This document shows, piece after piece, positions 18,096-27,780 of a stretch of DNA of 64,000 nucleotides. Positions within the stretch are counted from its first letter, which is position 1; every line of letters begins with the position of its first letter. The translations under genes were made by a program, and so were the position numbers. The stretch comes from Micromonospora cremea (GTDB lineage Bacteria > Actinomycetota > Actinomycetes > Mycobacteriales > Micromonosporaceae). The DNA lies in NCBI RefSeq assembly GCF_900143515.1, contig NZ_FSQT01000002.1, positions 434,001 to 498,000 of the forward strand, given 5' to 3'. Under the pieces are notes generated by a model. The model saw only the letters and a list, made by a program, of their open reading frames with translations, did no database searches and was not told the DNA's origin.

Positions 18096-19505
18096 TCAGT
18101 CGGTAGCGACCGGCTGACGGGCCGCCCGAGCCGACCGTACCAACCGGATGACCAGCACGATCACCAACAGCGTCATCAGCGGCGCCCCGACCGACTTCGT
18201 GAACCGGGGCAACCCGGTGCCGTCCGGCAGCACCAGGAACGACGACACCAGGGCGACCACGGTGAACCATCCGGTCCGCCGGGCGGTCGCCGCCAGCACG
18301 GCCAGCGGCCAGATCCAGTACCAGGGGTGGAACAGCGGCGCCAGGGCGACCGTGGCGGCAAGCGCCAGTCCGGCGTGCCACAGCGGCTCCCGGGTGCGGG
18401 CCCGCCACCAGAGCCAGACCAGCAGCACCGCCAGCACCGCCATGCCGATCGCCCGGGTGACCGGCAGCGCGTCGATGTGCCCGCCGAACGGCACCGCCAG
18501 GTAGCCGACGGTCTGCCCGACCGCCGTGGACGGCGACGTCCAGGCGATCACGTCACCGCCGCGGGCCAGCCCGCCGACCCAGCCGAAGTCCAGCCCGGCG
18601 GCGAAGGTCACCCCGACCACGACGGCGACCGCGCCGCCGACCACCCACCCACCGTGCCGGATCAGCGCCCGGATCGAGTACCCGCCGACGATCGCGGCCA
18701 GCGCGGCGAACGGCACCACGACCAACGCGGTCACCTTGATCGCGGCGGCCAGTCCGAGCAGCACGCCGCCGGCGAGCAGCGGGCCGGGGCGACCCGGCCG
18801 GGAGGCGATCACCGCCAGCCCGGCGACCAGCAGGCCGACCATCAGGGCGTCGTTGTGCGCGCCGGAGACCAGGTGCACGGCGACCAGCGGGCAGGCCAGC
18901 GCCAGCCAGACCGCCCGACCGGCCGGTACGCCGGCCCGCCGGGCCAGCACCGGCAGACCGACCGCGGTGAGCGCGACCCCGGCCACCGCGATCAACCGGA
19001 AGGCCACGATCGCGGCGGTGAGCGATCCGGTGGCCTTGACCACCGCGCCGGAGAGCACCACGAACAGCGGCCCGTACGGCGCCGGAGTGTCCCGCCAGAT
19101 GTAGGAGATGGTGTCCAGCCAGGGGCAGGGCAGCGCGGAGACGCCCTGCTCGTACGGGTTGAACCCGGCGGCGTAGCTGGCGCCCTGGCAGGCGTACGCG
19201 TAGACGTCCCGGCTCTCCAGCGGCGGCGCGATCAGCACCGGCAGCAGCCAGAGCCCGATGGTGACCAACGCCCAGCGGGTCGATGGCACCTTTTCGCGTA
19301 GCGCCCACCAGGCGCCGGCCATCAGCGCGGTGCCGACCAGCCAGACGGCGATGACCACCGGCCCGTTCGGCCCCTGCCAGATGCTGGCCGGGGTGGGGCG
19401 CAGGGGTGAGCCGGGCAGGGCGCCGCCGAGGAACGCGGCGACGGCGAGCAGCGCCGATCCCGCCAGTCCGGTCCAACGCGCGAGGTGGTGAGGCACGCCG
19501 GACAT
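18096..19505 (-). CDS. polyprenol-phosphate-mannose-dependent mannosyltransferase (MptA/B-like), upstream paralogue
   Basis: 469 residues, about 12 membrane segments, with ESRDVYAYACQGASYAAGFN, SYIWRDTPAPYGP and SGAHNDALMVG matching the downstream paralogue block by block. Expected to elongate a mannolipid using decaprenyl-phosphomannose on the outer face of the membrane. It is the first gene of the pair, divergent with only 35 nt from the membrane protein at 19541, so the two promoters overlap. Confidence 0.85.
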   Translation of the reverse strand: MSGVPHHLARWTGLAGSALLAVAAFLGGALPGSPLRPTPASIWQGPNGPVVIAVWLVGTALMAGAWWALREKVPSTRWALVTIGLWLLPVLIAPPLESRDVYAYACQGASYAAGFNPYEQGVSALPCPWLDTISYIWRDTPAPYGPLFVVLSGAVVKATGSLTAAIVAFRLIAVAGVALTAVGLPVLARRAGVPAGRAVWLALACPLVAVHLVSGAHNDALMVGLLVAGLAVIASRPGRPGPLLAGGVLLGLAAAIKVTALVVVPFAALAAIVGGYSIRALIRHGGWVVGGAVAVVVGVTFAAGLDFGWVGGLARGGDVIAWTSPSTAVGQTVGYLAVPFGGHIDALPVTRAIGMAVLAVLLVWLWWRARTREPLWHAGLALAATVALAPLFHPWYWIWPLAVLAATARRTGWFTVVALVSSFLVLPDGTGLPRFTKSVGAPLMTLLVIVLVIRLVRSARAARQPVATD

Positions 19506-19540
19506 GCTGCCAGTACGGTTGTCGCGGTACGGAGGTGGGC

Positions 19541-21178
19541 ATGCGGCGCAGTCGGGTGGTGGCGGTGGCCACCGGTTTCGCCGCCGTGCTCGGCGTGCTC
19601 TGGCTGGCCCTGCCGCTGATGGGGTCGGACCTCGCCGCGCAGGTGGCCCGGGCCGACTTCTTCGCCGCCCACGGCCCCACTCCGGTGGACCTGCGCTGGT
19701 ACGGCGGGGTGCAGCAGTTCGGCTACAGCCTGCTGTCCCAGCCGGTGATGGCGCTGCTCGGCGTGCGGGTCACCGGCGCGCTGGCCCTGGTGGCGTCGGC
19801 CGCCGCGCTGGCCGCGCTGCTGGTCCGCAGCATGGTGCCCCGTCCCCTGCTGGGCAGCCTGGTCGGGGTGGTCACGCTGGCCGGCAACCTGGTTTCCGGC
19901 CGGGTCACGTACGCCCTCGGCGTGGCGTTCGGGCTGGCCGCGCTGCTCGCGCTCACGCACGGCGTACTCCCTGGCCGGCGGCGTTCGCCCGGCTGGCGGC
20001 TCGGGCTCGCCGCGGCCGGCGCGCTGCTGGCCTCGGCGACCAGCCCGGTGGCCGGCCTCTTCGTCGGCCTCGCCGGCGTCGCGCTGCTGCTCACCCGCCG
20101 GTACGCCGACGGCCTGACGCTCGGGATCGCGGCGGCTCTGCCGCTGGGGGCGACCGCGCTGCTCTTCGGCGACGGCGGCTGGATGAACATCAGCCGCACC
20201 GACGCGCTGCGCGCGGTGCTGACCAGCCTGGTGGTCGCCGCGCTGGTGGCGTACCGACCGGTGCGGGTCGGCGCGCTGCTCGCCGCGGCCGGGGTGCTCG
20301 CCGCCGCCCTGGTGCACACTCCGGTGGGGTTGAACGCGACCCGGCTGGCGACGATGTTCGCGCTGCCGGTGCTGGCCGCCGCCGCCCGCCCGCCGGCCTG
20401 GCTCTCCGCCCGGCTGGCCCGCCGGTCCGCCGCCCGCGTCGCGCCGTCCAGGGGCGCGACTCCGCACACCGCGCGGCGGGTCCGGCTGCTGGGCGGCGTC
20501 GGCCTGGCCGCGCTGCTGGTGGCGGTCTGCGTCTGGCAGCCGCCGGTGGTCCCCGCCGACCTGCGCAGCATCGGCGACCCGACCAGCGCGCCGGGCTACC
20601 ACGCGCCGCTGCGCGCGTTCCTGGCCGCGCAGCGGCTCACCGGGCGGGTCGAGGTGACGCCGACCCGCAACTACTGGGAGGCGGCCCGGCTGGGCGAGGT
20701 GCCGCTGGCCCGGGGCTGGCTGCGGCAGGCCGACATCGACCGCAACCCGCTCTTCTTCACCACGGTGCCGGGAGCGGCCGGCACCGGCGTACGGCTGACC
20801 CCGGCCAGCTACCGGGACTGGCTGACCGAGAACGCCGTGCAGTACGTGGCGCTGCCGGACGCCCCGCTGTCCTGGGTGGGGCGCGCCGAGGCGGAGCTGG
20901 TCGAGGGCGGGTTGCCGTACCTGACGCCGGTCTGGTCCGGCCCGCACTGGCGGGTCTGGGCGGTGGCCGACCCGACGCCACTGGTCGCCGCTCCCGCCGA
21001 ACTGGTCCGCGCCGACAGCGCGACGGTGACCTTCCGCGCCCCGACCGCCGGTCCGGTGGCGGTCCGGGTCCGGCACAGCCGGTGGCTGGTCGCGTCCGGT
21101 GGCGCCACCGTCACCGCCGCCGGGGAGTGGACCGCCGTCACCGTCCCCCGCCCCGGCGAGTACACCGTCGGCAGCTGA
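19541..21178 (+). CDS. polytopic membrane protein of unknown function
   Basis: 545 residues. Starts MRRSRVVAVATGFAAVLG with GGAGGT a few bases before the ATG. About ten membrane segments precede residue 340, and a soluble C-terminal region of about 200 residues includes TPTRNYWEAARLGEVPLARG. It resembles actinobacterial GT-C-like or YfhO-like membrane proteins of unknown substrate. Divergence from the mannosyltransferase pair suggests a cell-envelope glycan role, by context only. Confidence 0.7.
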   Translation: MRRSRVVAVATGFAAVLGVLWLALPLMGSDLAAQVARADFFAAHGPTPVDLRWYGGVQQFGYSLLSQPVMALLGVRVTGALALVASAAALAALLVRSMVPRPLLGSLVGVVTLAGNLVSGRVTYALGVAFGLAALLALTHGVLPGRRRSPGWRLGLAAAGALLASATSPVAGLFVGLAGVALLLTRRYADGLTLGIAAALPLGATALLFGDGGWMNISRTDALRAVLTSLVVAALVAYRPVRVGALLAAAGVLAAALVHTPVGLNATRLATMFALPVLAAAARPPAWLSARLARRSAARVAPSRGATPHTARRVRLLGGVGLAALLVAVCVWQPPVVPADLRSIGDPTSAPGYHAPLRAFLAAQRLTGRVEVTPTRNYWEAARLGEVPLARGWLRQADIDRNPLFFTTVPGAAGTGVRLTPASYRDWLTENAVQYVALPDAPLSWVGRAEAELVEGGLPYLTPVWSGPHWRVWAVADPTPLVAAPAELVRADSATVTFRAPTAGPVAVRVRHSRWLVASGGATVTAAGEWTAVTVPRPGEYTVGS

Positions 21179-21187
21179 ACACCTGTT

Positions 21188-21239
21188 GGAAAGGGACCCT
21201 TCCTCTACCGCAGGCGTGAATAAGGTGCCCTTCCTTACG
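21188..21239. repeat. dispersed two-hairpin repeat, copy B
   Basis: GGAAAGGGACCCTTCC, then TCTACCGCAGGCGTGAAT, then AAGGTGCCCTTCCTT. Aligns over its whole length with 1435-1484. It lies between convergent genes and overlaps the last bases of glnE, where it may act as a terminator. Confidence 0.7.
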
Positions 21240-24200
21240 TCTCCAGCACGCGCTGGGCGGCGGCGCGGGAGCGGCGGCCGGTGCGCAGGTACTCGTCGAG
21301 GAACTCCCCCGGGTCGTCCCGGCCGAGCAGCGCGACCACCCCGGCCAGCTCGACCCCGTGCCGGGGCAACTGGTCACCGGCCCGACCACGGACCAGCATC
21401 AACGCGTTACGGACCTGCGCGGCCAGGGACCAGCCGGCCGCCATCTCCGCGGCGTCCGCCGGGTCGATCAGGCCGGCCTGCTCGGCGGCCGCGAGCGCGT
21501 CGAGGGTACGCGTGCCGCGCAGCGCCGGGACCGCGCCGGCGTGCCGGAGCTGGACGAGCTGCACCGCCCACTCCACGTCGGCCAGCCCGCCGCGGCCCAG
21601 CTTGGTGTGGGTGGCCGGGTCGGCGCCCCGGGGCAGCCGCTCGGTCTCCACCCGGGCCTTGATCCGGCGGATCTCGACGATCTGCTCGCGGGTGAGCCCC
21701 TCGGCCGGGTAGCGCACCGGGTCGATCAGCGCCTCGAACTCGGCGCCCAGGTCGGCGTCACCGCAGACGAACCGGGCGCGCAGCAGCGCCTGCGCCTCCC
21801 ACAGCCGCGACCAGCGCGCGTAGTACTGGGCGTACGCGGCGAGGCTGCGCACCAACGGGCCCTGCCGGCCCTCGGGACGAAGGTCGGCGTCGACGCCGAG
21901 CGGCGGGTCGGGAGCGGGTACGCCGAGCAGCCGGCGCAGCTCCTCGGCGATCGCGTGGGCGGCGGCGCTGGCCGCGCTCTCGCTGCTCCCGGCGGGCGGG
22001 TCGTAGACGAAGAGCACGTCGGCGTCGGAGAGGTAGTTCGGCTCGTAACCGCCGAGCCGCCCCATGCCGATCACCGCGAACCGCAGCCCGGGCGGTGCCG
22101 GCTGGCTGGCCTGGGCGGCTCGCAGCGCGGCGGCCAGGGTGGCGTCGGTGACGTCGGCGAGCGCCGTGCCGACCGCGGTGATGTCGGCCAGCGCGGGGGC
22201 CTGCCGGTTTCCGCCGTCGGTGCGGGCGGGGGCGGGTGCGAGCGAACCGGCCCGGCAGAGCACGTCGGCGCAGGCCACCCGGACCAGCTCCCGGCGGCGC
22301 AGCGCGCGCACCGCCCGGGTGGCCTCGACCGGGTCGGTGTGCCGGGCCGCCGCCGCGAGGAACCCCTCCCGGAGCACCTCGGGCGGGCGGGGCGCCAGCT
22401 CGTTCTCCTCGGCCAGCAGCCGCAGCGCCTCCGGATCCCGGGCAAGCAGGTCGGCGACGTACCGGGAGAGGGCGAGGACCCGGGCCAGCCGCCGGGCGAC
22501 CGGGCCACCATCACGCAACAGCCGCAGATACCAGGGGGTGCTGCCCAGCTTGTCGGAGACCTTCCGGTAGTTGAGCAGCCCCCGGTCCGGCTCCGGAGCG
22601 TCGGCGAACTCGCTGAGCAGCACCGGCAGCAGGGTCCGCTGGATGGCCGCGGTGCGACTCACCCCGCCGGTGAGGGCCTGGAGGTGGCGCAGCGCCCCGG
22701 CCGGGTCGGCGAAGCCGAGGATCTCCAGCCGGTGCCGGGCCGCCTCCGGGGTGAGCCGCAGCCCGTCGGCCGGCACCCGGGCGACCGACTCCAGCAGCGG
22801 CCGGTACAGCAGCTTGGCGTGCAGCCGGCGTACCTCGGCGGCGTGGGTCACCCACTCGGCCCGGAAGGCCTCCACGGCGCTGCGCCCCGGCGTCGCCGTG
22901 TAGTCCAGCGCGGCGGCGAGCCAGCGCAGCGCGGCCGGCTCGGTGGGCACGGTGTGGGTGCGACGCAGACCCTGCAACTGGAGCCGGTGCTCGATACCGC
23001 GAAGGAAGCGGTAGCCGCGCAGCAGCGCCTCGCCGTCGGCACGACCGACGTAGCCGCCGGCGACGAGCGCGCGCAGCGCCGGGATGGTGCCGGGCACCCG
23101 CAGCGTCTCGTCGCCGCGACCGTGCACGAGCTGCAACAGCTGGACGGCGAACTCGATGTCGCGCAGCCCGCCGGAGCCGCGCTTGATCTCGCGCTCCAGC
23201 TCCTTCGGCGGGATGTTGTCGATGATCCGGCGCCGCATCGCACGGACGTCCTCGACCGCCTCGGGCCGTTCCGCCGCCCGCCACACCAGCGGCGCGAGCT
23301 GGTCGATCCACTCCCGCGCCAGCGGCAGGTCACCGGCGGCCGGGCGGGCCTTGAGCAGCGCCTGGAACTCCCAGGTGCGCGCCCATCGGCGGTAGTAGGC
23401 CAGGTGACTCGCGAGGGTGCGGACCAGCGGCCCCCGGTTGCCCTCCGGACGCAGCGCCGCGTCCACCGGCCAGGCGACCAGCCCACAGATGTGGATCAGC
23501 CGGGTCGCCACCAGCGTGGCGGCGGAGAGGTCGGCGTCCTCGGCCGCCACGAAGATGACGTCCACATCGGAGACGTAGTTCAGCTCGCCGCCGCCGCACT
23601 TGCCCATCGCCACCACGGCCAGCCGGGGCCGCGCGGTGCCCGCCGGCAGCTCGCCGACCGCGGTCTCGTACGCCGCGGCCAGCGTCGCGTCCGCCAGCGC
23701 GGAGAGCGCGGCCATGGTCTGCTCCAGGCCGCGCCCGCCGGTCAGGTCGGCCGCCGCGATCCGCAGCAGGGCCAGGCGGTACGCGGACCGCAGCACCGCC
23801 ACCGGGTTGCCGTCGCCAACCGGCTCCAGCCGACCCTCGGCGGTGGGCGCCAGCCCGTCCGGTGCGGTGCGCAGCGCCGCGTAGTGCTCGGGGTGGGCCA
23901 CCAGATGGTCGCCGAGCGCCGACGAGGCGCCGAGCACCGCGATCAGCCGCCGCCGCAACCCGGGATCGGCGCGCAGCTCCGCGAGCAGCGGCGACCCGGG
24001 TTCGGTCGCGCCGGCCAGGGTGCCACCGCTCGTACGGCGTTCGGCCTCGACGATGCGGTGCAGCTGGCGCAGCGCCAGGTCCGGGTCGGCGGCCCGGGAC
24101 AGCGCGGCAAGCAGCTCCACGGCCGACTCGTCGACCGGCTCCTGCTCGGCCGGCCGCCACAGCCGCAGCCCGTCCGGGCCGAGCAGGTCGGCGGCGCGCG

Positions 24201-24273
24201 CCCCGCCGTCGCCCTCGGCGGTGCCGAAGCCGTACCGGGCGAGCCGGCCCGACGCCCTGGTCGGCCGGCTCAT
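21235..24273 (-). CDS. glnE: bifunctional glutamine synthetase adenylyltransferase/deadenylase
   Basis: 1012 residues, full length. It adenylylates and deadenylylates GlnA on the loop tyrosine according to nitrogen state. Two nucleotidyltransferase domains are visible: GKCGGGELNYVSDVDVIFVA in the N-terminal half and GRLGGYEPNYLSDADVLFVY in the C-terminal half. The ATG at 24273 overlaps by one base the stop of the upstream amidotransferase (TGATG), so the two genes are coupled. Confidence 0.96.
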   Translation of the reverse strand: MSRPTRASGRLARYGFGTAEGDGGARAADLLGPDGLRLWRPAEQEPVDESAVELLAALSRAADPDLALRQLHRIVEAERRTSGGTLAGATEPGSPLLAELRADPGLRRRLIAVLGASSALGDHLVAHPEHYAALRTAPDGLAPTAEGRLEPVGDGNPVAVLRSAYRLALLRIAAADLTGGRGLEQTMAALSALADATLAAAYETAVGELPAGTARPRLAVVAMGKCGGGELNYVSDVDVIFVAAEDADLSAATLVATRLIHICGLVAWPVDAALRPEGNRGPLVRTLASHLAYYRRWARTWEFQALLKARPAAGDLPLAREWIDQLAPLVWRAAERPEAVEDVRAMRRRIIDNIPPKELEREIKRGSGGLRDIEFAVQLLQLVHGRGDETLRVPGTIPALRALVAGGYVGRADGEALLRGYRFLRGIEHRLQLQGLRRTHTVPTEPAALRWLAAALDYTATPGRSAVEAFRAEWVTHAAEVRRLHAKLLYRPLLESVARVPADGLRLTPEAARHRLEILGFADPAGALRHLQALTGGVSRTAAIQRTLLPVLLSEFADAPEPDRGLLNYRKVSDKLGSTPWYLRLLRDGGPVARRLARVLALSRYVADLLARDPEALRLLAEENELAPRPPEVLREGFLAAAARHTDPVEATRAVRALRRRELVRVACADVLCRAGSLAPAPARTDGGNRQAPALADITAVGTALADVTDATLAAALRAAQASQPAPPGLRFAVIGMGRLGGYEPNYLSDADVLFVYDPPAGSSESAASAAAHAIAEELRRLLGVPAPDPPLGVDADLRPEGRQGPLVRSLAAYAQYYARWSRLWEAQALLRARFVCGDADLGAEFEALIDPVRYPAEGLTREQIVEIRRIKARVETERLPRGADPATHTKLGRGGLADVEWAVQLVQLRHAGAVPALRGTRTLDALAAAEQAGLIDPADAAEMAAGWSLAAQVRNALMLVRGRAGDQLPRHGVELAGVVALLGRDDPGEFLDEYLRTGRRSRAAAQRVLET

Positions 24274-25040
24274 CAGTGCCCGAGCAGCGGCAGGCCCCGC
24301 CGCACCGTGCTGTCGTCCAGCTCGCCGAGGGCCAGCGCGGCGAACCGCGCGGCGAACGGCTGCCAGACCTCCTCGACGTCGACCATCACCGAGGCGCAGG
24401 CCGCGACCACCAGCTCCGGGTCGTAGCCCAGCTCGGCGAGGAGCGTCGAGTCGGCGGCCCAGTCGGCGATCATCGCGGTGTCGCACTCGATGTGGAACTG
24501 CAGCCCCCAGGCCCGGTCACCGAGCCGGAACGCCTGGTGCGGGTAGCGGGTGGAGGCGGCCAGCAGGGTGGCGCCCCGGGGCAGCTCGGTGATCTCGTCG
24601 GAGTGCCACTGGAGCACGTCCGGGATCAGCGGCACGTACCGGAACAGCGGGTCGTTCTCGGCGGCGTCCCGCCGGCCGACCACGCCGGGGCCGATCTCCG
24701 GCCCGGACGGGCTCCGCTCGACCAGCCCGGCGTGCGCGGTGGCGAGCAGCTGCGCGCCCAGGCAGACGGCCAGCGTGGGCACCCGGTACCGGACGGCCTT
24801 GCGCAGCAGCCCCTCCACCGCCGGGAACCAGGGTGCGCCGGGTGAGCCGTCCGGCAGCGGGTACGCCTGCTGCTCGCCGCCGAGCACCACGAGCGCCGCG
24901 TACCCCTCCAGGTCGGCGGGGAGCTCGTCGCCGGCGTGCGGGCGGACCACCCACAGCTCCAGCCCGGCCTCGGTCAGCCACTCGCCCAGTCGGCGCAGGT
25001 CGTCCGACGGGTCGTTCTCGATCACCAGCGCGGTTGCCAC
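24273..25040 (-). CDS. class I glutamine amidotransferase-like protein
   Basis: 255 residues. The triad is present: nucleophile in LAVCLGAQLLA and His-Glu in LQFHIECDT. Length and architecture fit the stand-alone GMP-synthase-like amidotransferases (YfeJ type), which hydrolyse gamma-glutamyl compounds or serve an unknown synthetase partner. One-base overlap with glnE suggests a nitrogen-linked role, by context. Confidence 0.8.
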   Translation of the reverse strand: MATALVIENDPSDDLRRLGEWLTEAGLELWVVRPHAGDELPADLEGYAALVVLGGEQQAYPLPDGSPGAPWFPAVEGLLRKAVRYRVPTLAVCLGAQLLATAHAGLVERSPSGPEIGPGVVGRRDAAENDPLFRYVPLIPDVLQWHSDEITELPRGATLLAASTRYPHQAFRLGDRAWGLQFHIECDTAMIADWAADSTLLAELGYDPELVVAACASVMVDVEEVWQPFAARFAALALGELDDSTVRRGLPLLGH

Positions 25041-25148
25041 CCGTCGAGGCTAGCCGGTGCGCCGCGGAGCGCCACCTCCCGCCACGGCCCAACGCCGTCC
25101 GCCCCCGCGCCGCCAGCCTGCGCCGGCCCTGCCGGACAGCGGGGTCGC

Positions 25149-25154
25149 TAGGCT
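25149..25154 (+). promoter_or_regulatory. -10 element of leaderless promoter
   Basis: TAGGCT, 8-nt spacer, GTG at 25163. Confidence 0.45.
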
Positions 25155-25162
25155 CTGCGGTT

Positions 25163-26098
25163 GTGATCAGCGAGGACCCGACCGTCGTCCGCCCGCCCGC
25201 GCTGCGCCCGGGTGACACGGTGCTGCTGGTGTCGCCGTCCGGGCCGACCTCGCCGGAGCGGGTGGCCCGTGGGATGGAGCTGCTCACCGGCTGGGGCCTG
25301 CGGCCGGTGCCGGCGCCGAACGCGTACGCCCGGCAGGGCTACCTGGCCGGCGCGGACGAGCTGCGCGCCGCCGACCTGAACGCGGCGTTCGCCGACCCGC
25401 AGGTGCGCGGGGTGATCTGCACCCGCGGTGGCTACGGGGCCCAGCGGGTGGTGGACGCCATCGACATGGCCGCGGTGCGCCGCGACCCGAAGGTGGTGGC
25501 CGGCTTCTCCGACATCACGGCACTGCAGTTCGCACTCTGGCGGGGCGCCCGGCTCGCCGGGGTGCACGGCCCGGGGGCGGCCTGGCGGGATGAACGCACC
25601 CCGCTGCGCTCGGCCGAGTCGCTGCACGCCGCGCTGATGACGACCGAGCCGGTGACGGTCACCGCGGTGGCCGGCGAGGAGACCTATCCGCTCCGCGTCC
25701 CGGGTCGGGCCACCGGCACCCTGCTCGGCGGCAACCTGTGCATGATCGCCGCGTCGATCGGCACGCCGGACCTGCCCGACCTGACCGGGGCGGTGCTGTT
25801 GATCGAGGACGTGCAGGAGCCTCCGTACAAGGTCGACCGGATGCTCACCCACCTGCGCCGGGCCGGCGCGCTGGACGGGTTGGCCGGGGTGGCGGTCGGT
25901 CAGTTCACCGACTGCGCCGACGGCTGGGACACCACGATCGTCGACGTGCTCGGCGAACGCCTCGGTGGCCTCGGCGTGCCGGTGCTCGGCGGGCTGCCGA
26001 TCGGTCACGGCCCCGGCCAGCTCAGCGTCCCCGTCGGCACGCGGGCCACCCTCGACACCGAAACGGCCACCCTCAGCGTCCAACCCGCCGTCGCCTGA
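25163..26098 (+). CDS. S66 family LD-carboxypeptidase
   Basis: 311 residues. Family blocks: TRGGYGAQR, the nucleophile elbow GFSDITALQFAL, the glutamate in LIEDVQEPPYKVDRML and the histidine in GLPIGHGPGQLS. S66 enzymes trim the terminal D-Ala from muropeptide tetrapeptides during wall recycling; some members (MccF type) instead hydrolyse microcin-like nucleotides. No signal peptide, so cytoplasmic. GTG start supported by TAGGCT 8 nt upstream. Confidence 0.85.
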   Translation: MISEDPTVVRPPALRPGDTVLLVSPSGPTSPERVARGMELLTGWGLRPVPAPNAYARQGYLAGADELRAADLNAAFADPQVRGVICTRGGYGAQRVVDAIDMAAVRRDPKVVAGFSDITALQFALWRGARLAGVHGPGAAWRDERTPLRSAESLHAALMTTEPVTVTAVAGEETYPLRVPGRATGTLLGGNLCMIAASIGTPDLPDLTGAVLLIEDVQEPPYKVDRMLTHLRRAGALDGLAGVAVGQFTDCADGWDTTIVDVLGERLGGLGVPVLGGLPIGHGPGQLSVPVGTRATLDTETATLSVQPAVA

Positions 26099-26136
26099 CC
26101 GCCCTCTCCTCCGCCCCCGGGCGGTTGGCGACCCGG

Positions 26137-27021
26137 TCAGGGGGTGAGGCGGGCCAGGTGGCCGTTCTCCAGGGCCGCGTAGATGCTGCCGTCGGGCCCG
26201 ACGGTGAGGCCGTGCGGCTCGGAATTCGGGGTGGGCAGCTCGTAGGTGTCGACCCGGCCGGTCGGGTCGACGTGGCCGATCCGGTTTCCGGCCCACTCGG
26301 TGAACCAGGCGCCACCGGACGGATCGGCGACGATGGCGTGCGGCCGGGCCATTCGGTCCGGCAGCGGGTACTCCTCGATCCGACCGTCGGGGGTGATCCG
26401 CCCGACCTGACCGGCCGCGATCTCCACGAACCAGAGCGCCCCGTCCACGCCCGCGGTGATACCGACCGGCGCGGCGCCCGCGGTGGGCAACGGGTGCACC
26501 CGTACGGCGCCGTCCATGCCGACCCGGGCGATGGCGTTCCCCTGGTTGAGGGTGCACCAGACCGCGTCGTCCGGCCCGGCCGCCACCATCGAGGCGAACG
26601 CTCCGGAAACCGGCAACGGCACCTCGGTGACCACGCCGTCGGTGCTCACCCGTCCGACGGTGTCGGAGTTCATTCCGGCGTACCAGAGGGCGCCGTCCGG
26701 ACCCGCGGCGATGCCGCACGGGCCGGTGCCGGCCGGTAGCGCGACCTCGCTCTGCTCCCCGTCGGTGGTGATGCGGCCGATCCGGTCGTCGCCGGAGCGG
26801 GTGAACCAGAGCGCGCCGTCCGGACCGGACGTGACGATCAGCGGCCGGCTGCCCGGATCGCCGGCCGGCCAGCGGCGCAGTGAACCATCCACGTCCATCC
26901 GAGCGATCGCGCCGGCGTGGACCAGGGTCAGCCAGAGCGCCGCGTCGGGGCCGGTGGTGATGCCGTACGGCCCGGCCTGCGGGTCGGTGATCGGGAGTTC
27001 CCGGATCGGTGTGGACGTCAC
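26137..27021 (-). CDS. vgb: virginiamycin B lyase (streptogramin lyase) homologue
   Basis: 294 residues, close to the roughly 295-300 of characterised Vgb enzymes. Repeated blades of a beta-propeller are visible (GITTGPDAALWLT, SGPDGALWFTRSGDDRIGRI, AAGPDGALWYAGM, AGVDGALWFVEI, ADPSGGAWFTEWAGNRIG). Vgb linearises type B streptogramins by cutting the ester bond; RPHAIVADPSGG matches the region holding its catalytic His/Glu. GTG start at 27021 with GGAAGG about 9 nt upstream. Environmental homologues may not confer resistance, so the name indicates family rather than proven activity. Confidence 0.75.
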   Translation of the reverse strand: MTSTPIRELPITDPQAGPYGITTGPDAALWLTLVHAGAIARMDVDGSLRRWPAGDPGSRPLIVTSGPDGALWFTRSGDDRIGRITTDGEQSEVALPAGTGPCGIAAGPDGALWYAGMNSDTVGRVSTDGVVTEVPLPVSGAFASMVAAGPDDAVWCTLNQGNAIARVGMDGAVRVHPLPTAGAAPVGITAGVDGALWFVEIAAGQVGRITPDGRIEEYPLPDRMARPHAIVADPSGGAWFTEWAGNRIGHVDPTGRVDTYELPTPNSEPHGLTVGPDGSIYAALENGHLARLTP

Positions 27022-27255
27022 GAGGGAGCTGCCTTCCGTCGGTGGGATCCCGGTCAGACCGGGCCCGGCGGCTCGGCCCCCCGGGGCACGGCGAGGACCC
27101 ACCCTCACCCATCGGGCGTACCGAGGCAACCGGTTTGTCCGACTCCGTGGCCCCGGATTGCCAGCTGGCGGACAGCTTCGGCACGGGTTCCACCCAGCCG
27201 GGCTGGTCACTGTCGGCGAGGACATCGCAACATCACCGAACATCTGGAGGAGAGC

Positions 27256-27732
27256 ATGCCCCGCACCATGCGCAAGAAGCACCTGCTGGCCGGCCTGGCC
27301 ACCGCCGGCGTCCTCGGCGTGGGGATCGCGGCCCCGACGATCGCGTTCGCCGCGGACGCCACGCCGACGCCGAGCGCCAGCAGCACCGCCGACGGCTCGG
27401 GCACATCGAAGGCCGACCGGCAGGGCGAGTTCGCCGAGGCGCTCGCCAAGGAGCTGGGCGTCTCCGCCGACAAGGTGACCGCCGCGCTGGAGAAGGTCCG
27501 CGAGCAGCAGCGCGCCGACCGGCCGGAACGGCCGTCCACCAAGGACCGGCAGGCCGCGCTCAAGAAGCGGCTGGACCAGGCGGTCAAGGACGGCAAGCTC
27601 ACCCAGGAGCAGGCCGATGCGATCACCAAGGCCGTCGAGGCCGGTGTCTTCCCCGGCCCGGGCGGCCACCCCGGCCCGGGTCACCGCGGGCCGGGCGGTC
27701 ACGGCGGCCCCGGCGGTACGGCCGGTAGGTGA
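27256..27732 (+). CDS. secreted small protein with glycine-rich tail
   Basis: 158 residues. Signal peptide KKHLLAGLATAGVLGVGIA to about residue 32, a charged helical middle with two similar motifs (FAEALAKELGVSADKVTAAL and AVKDGKLTQEQADAITKAV), and a Gly-Pro-His-rich tail. GGAGGAGA lies immediately upstream of the ATG. The helical repeats resemble small secreted actinobacterial proteins of unknown role; the His-rich tail could bind metal. Confidence 0.75.
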   Translation: MPRTMRKKHLLAGLATAGVLGVGIAAPTIAFAADATPTPSASSTADGSGTSKADRQGEFAEALAKELGVSADKVTAALEKVREQQRADRPERPSTKDRQAALKKRLDQAVKDGKLTQEQADAITKAVEAGVFPGPGGHPGPGHRGPGGHGGPGGTAGR

Positions 27733-27780
27733 CCGTCGGCGGCCCCGCCCGGCCGGGCGGGGCCGCCACCGACCAGACCG

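Noticed and set aside
8560..21178. Biosynthetic gene cluster suggested by a LAL regulator and several glycosyltransferase-like genes
   Set aside because: No scaffold enzymes (PKS, NRPS, terpene synthase) are present; the membrane transferases fit cell-envelope glycan work.
21358..24426. Open frame of about 1000 codons antisense to glnE on the + strand
   Set aside because: A product of GC-rich codon bias; composition is Arg/Gly/Gln-rich with no domains, while the minus strand encodes a full-length GlnE.
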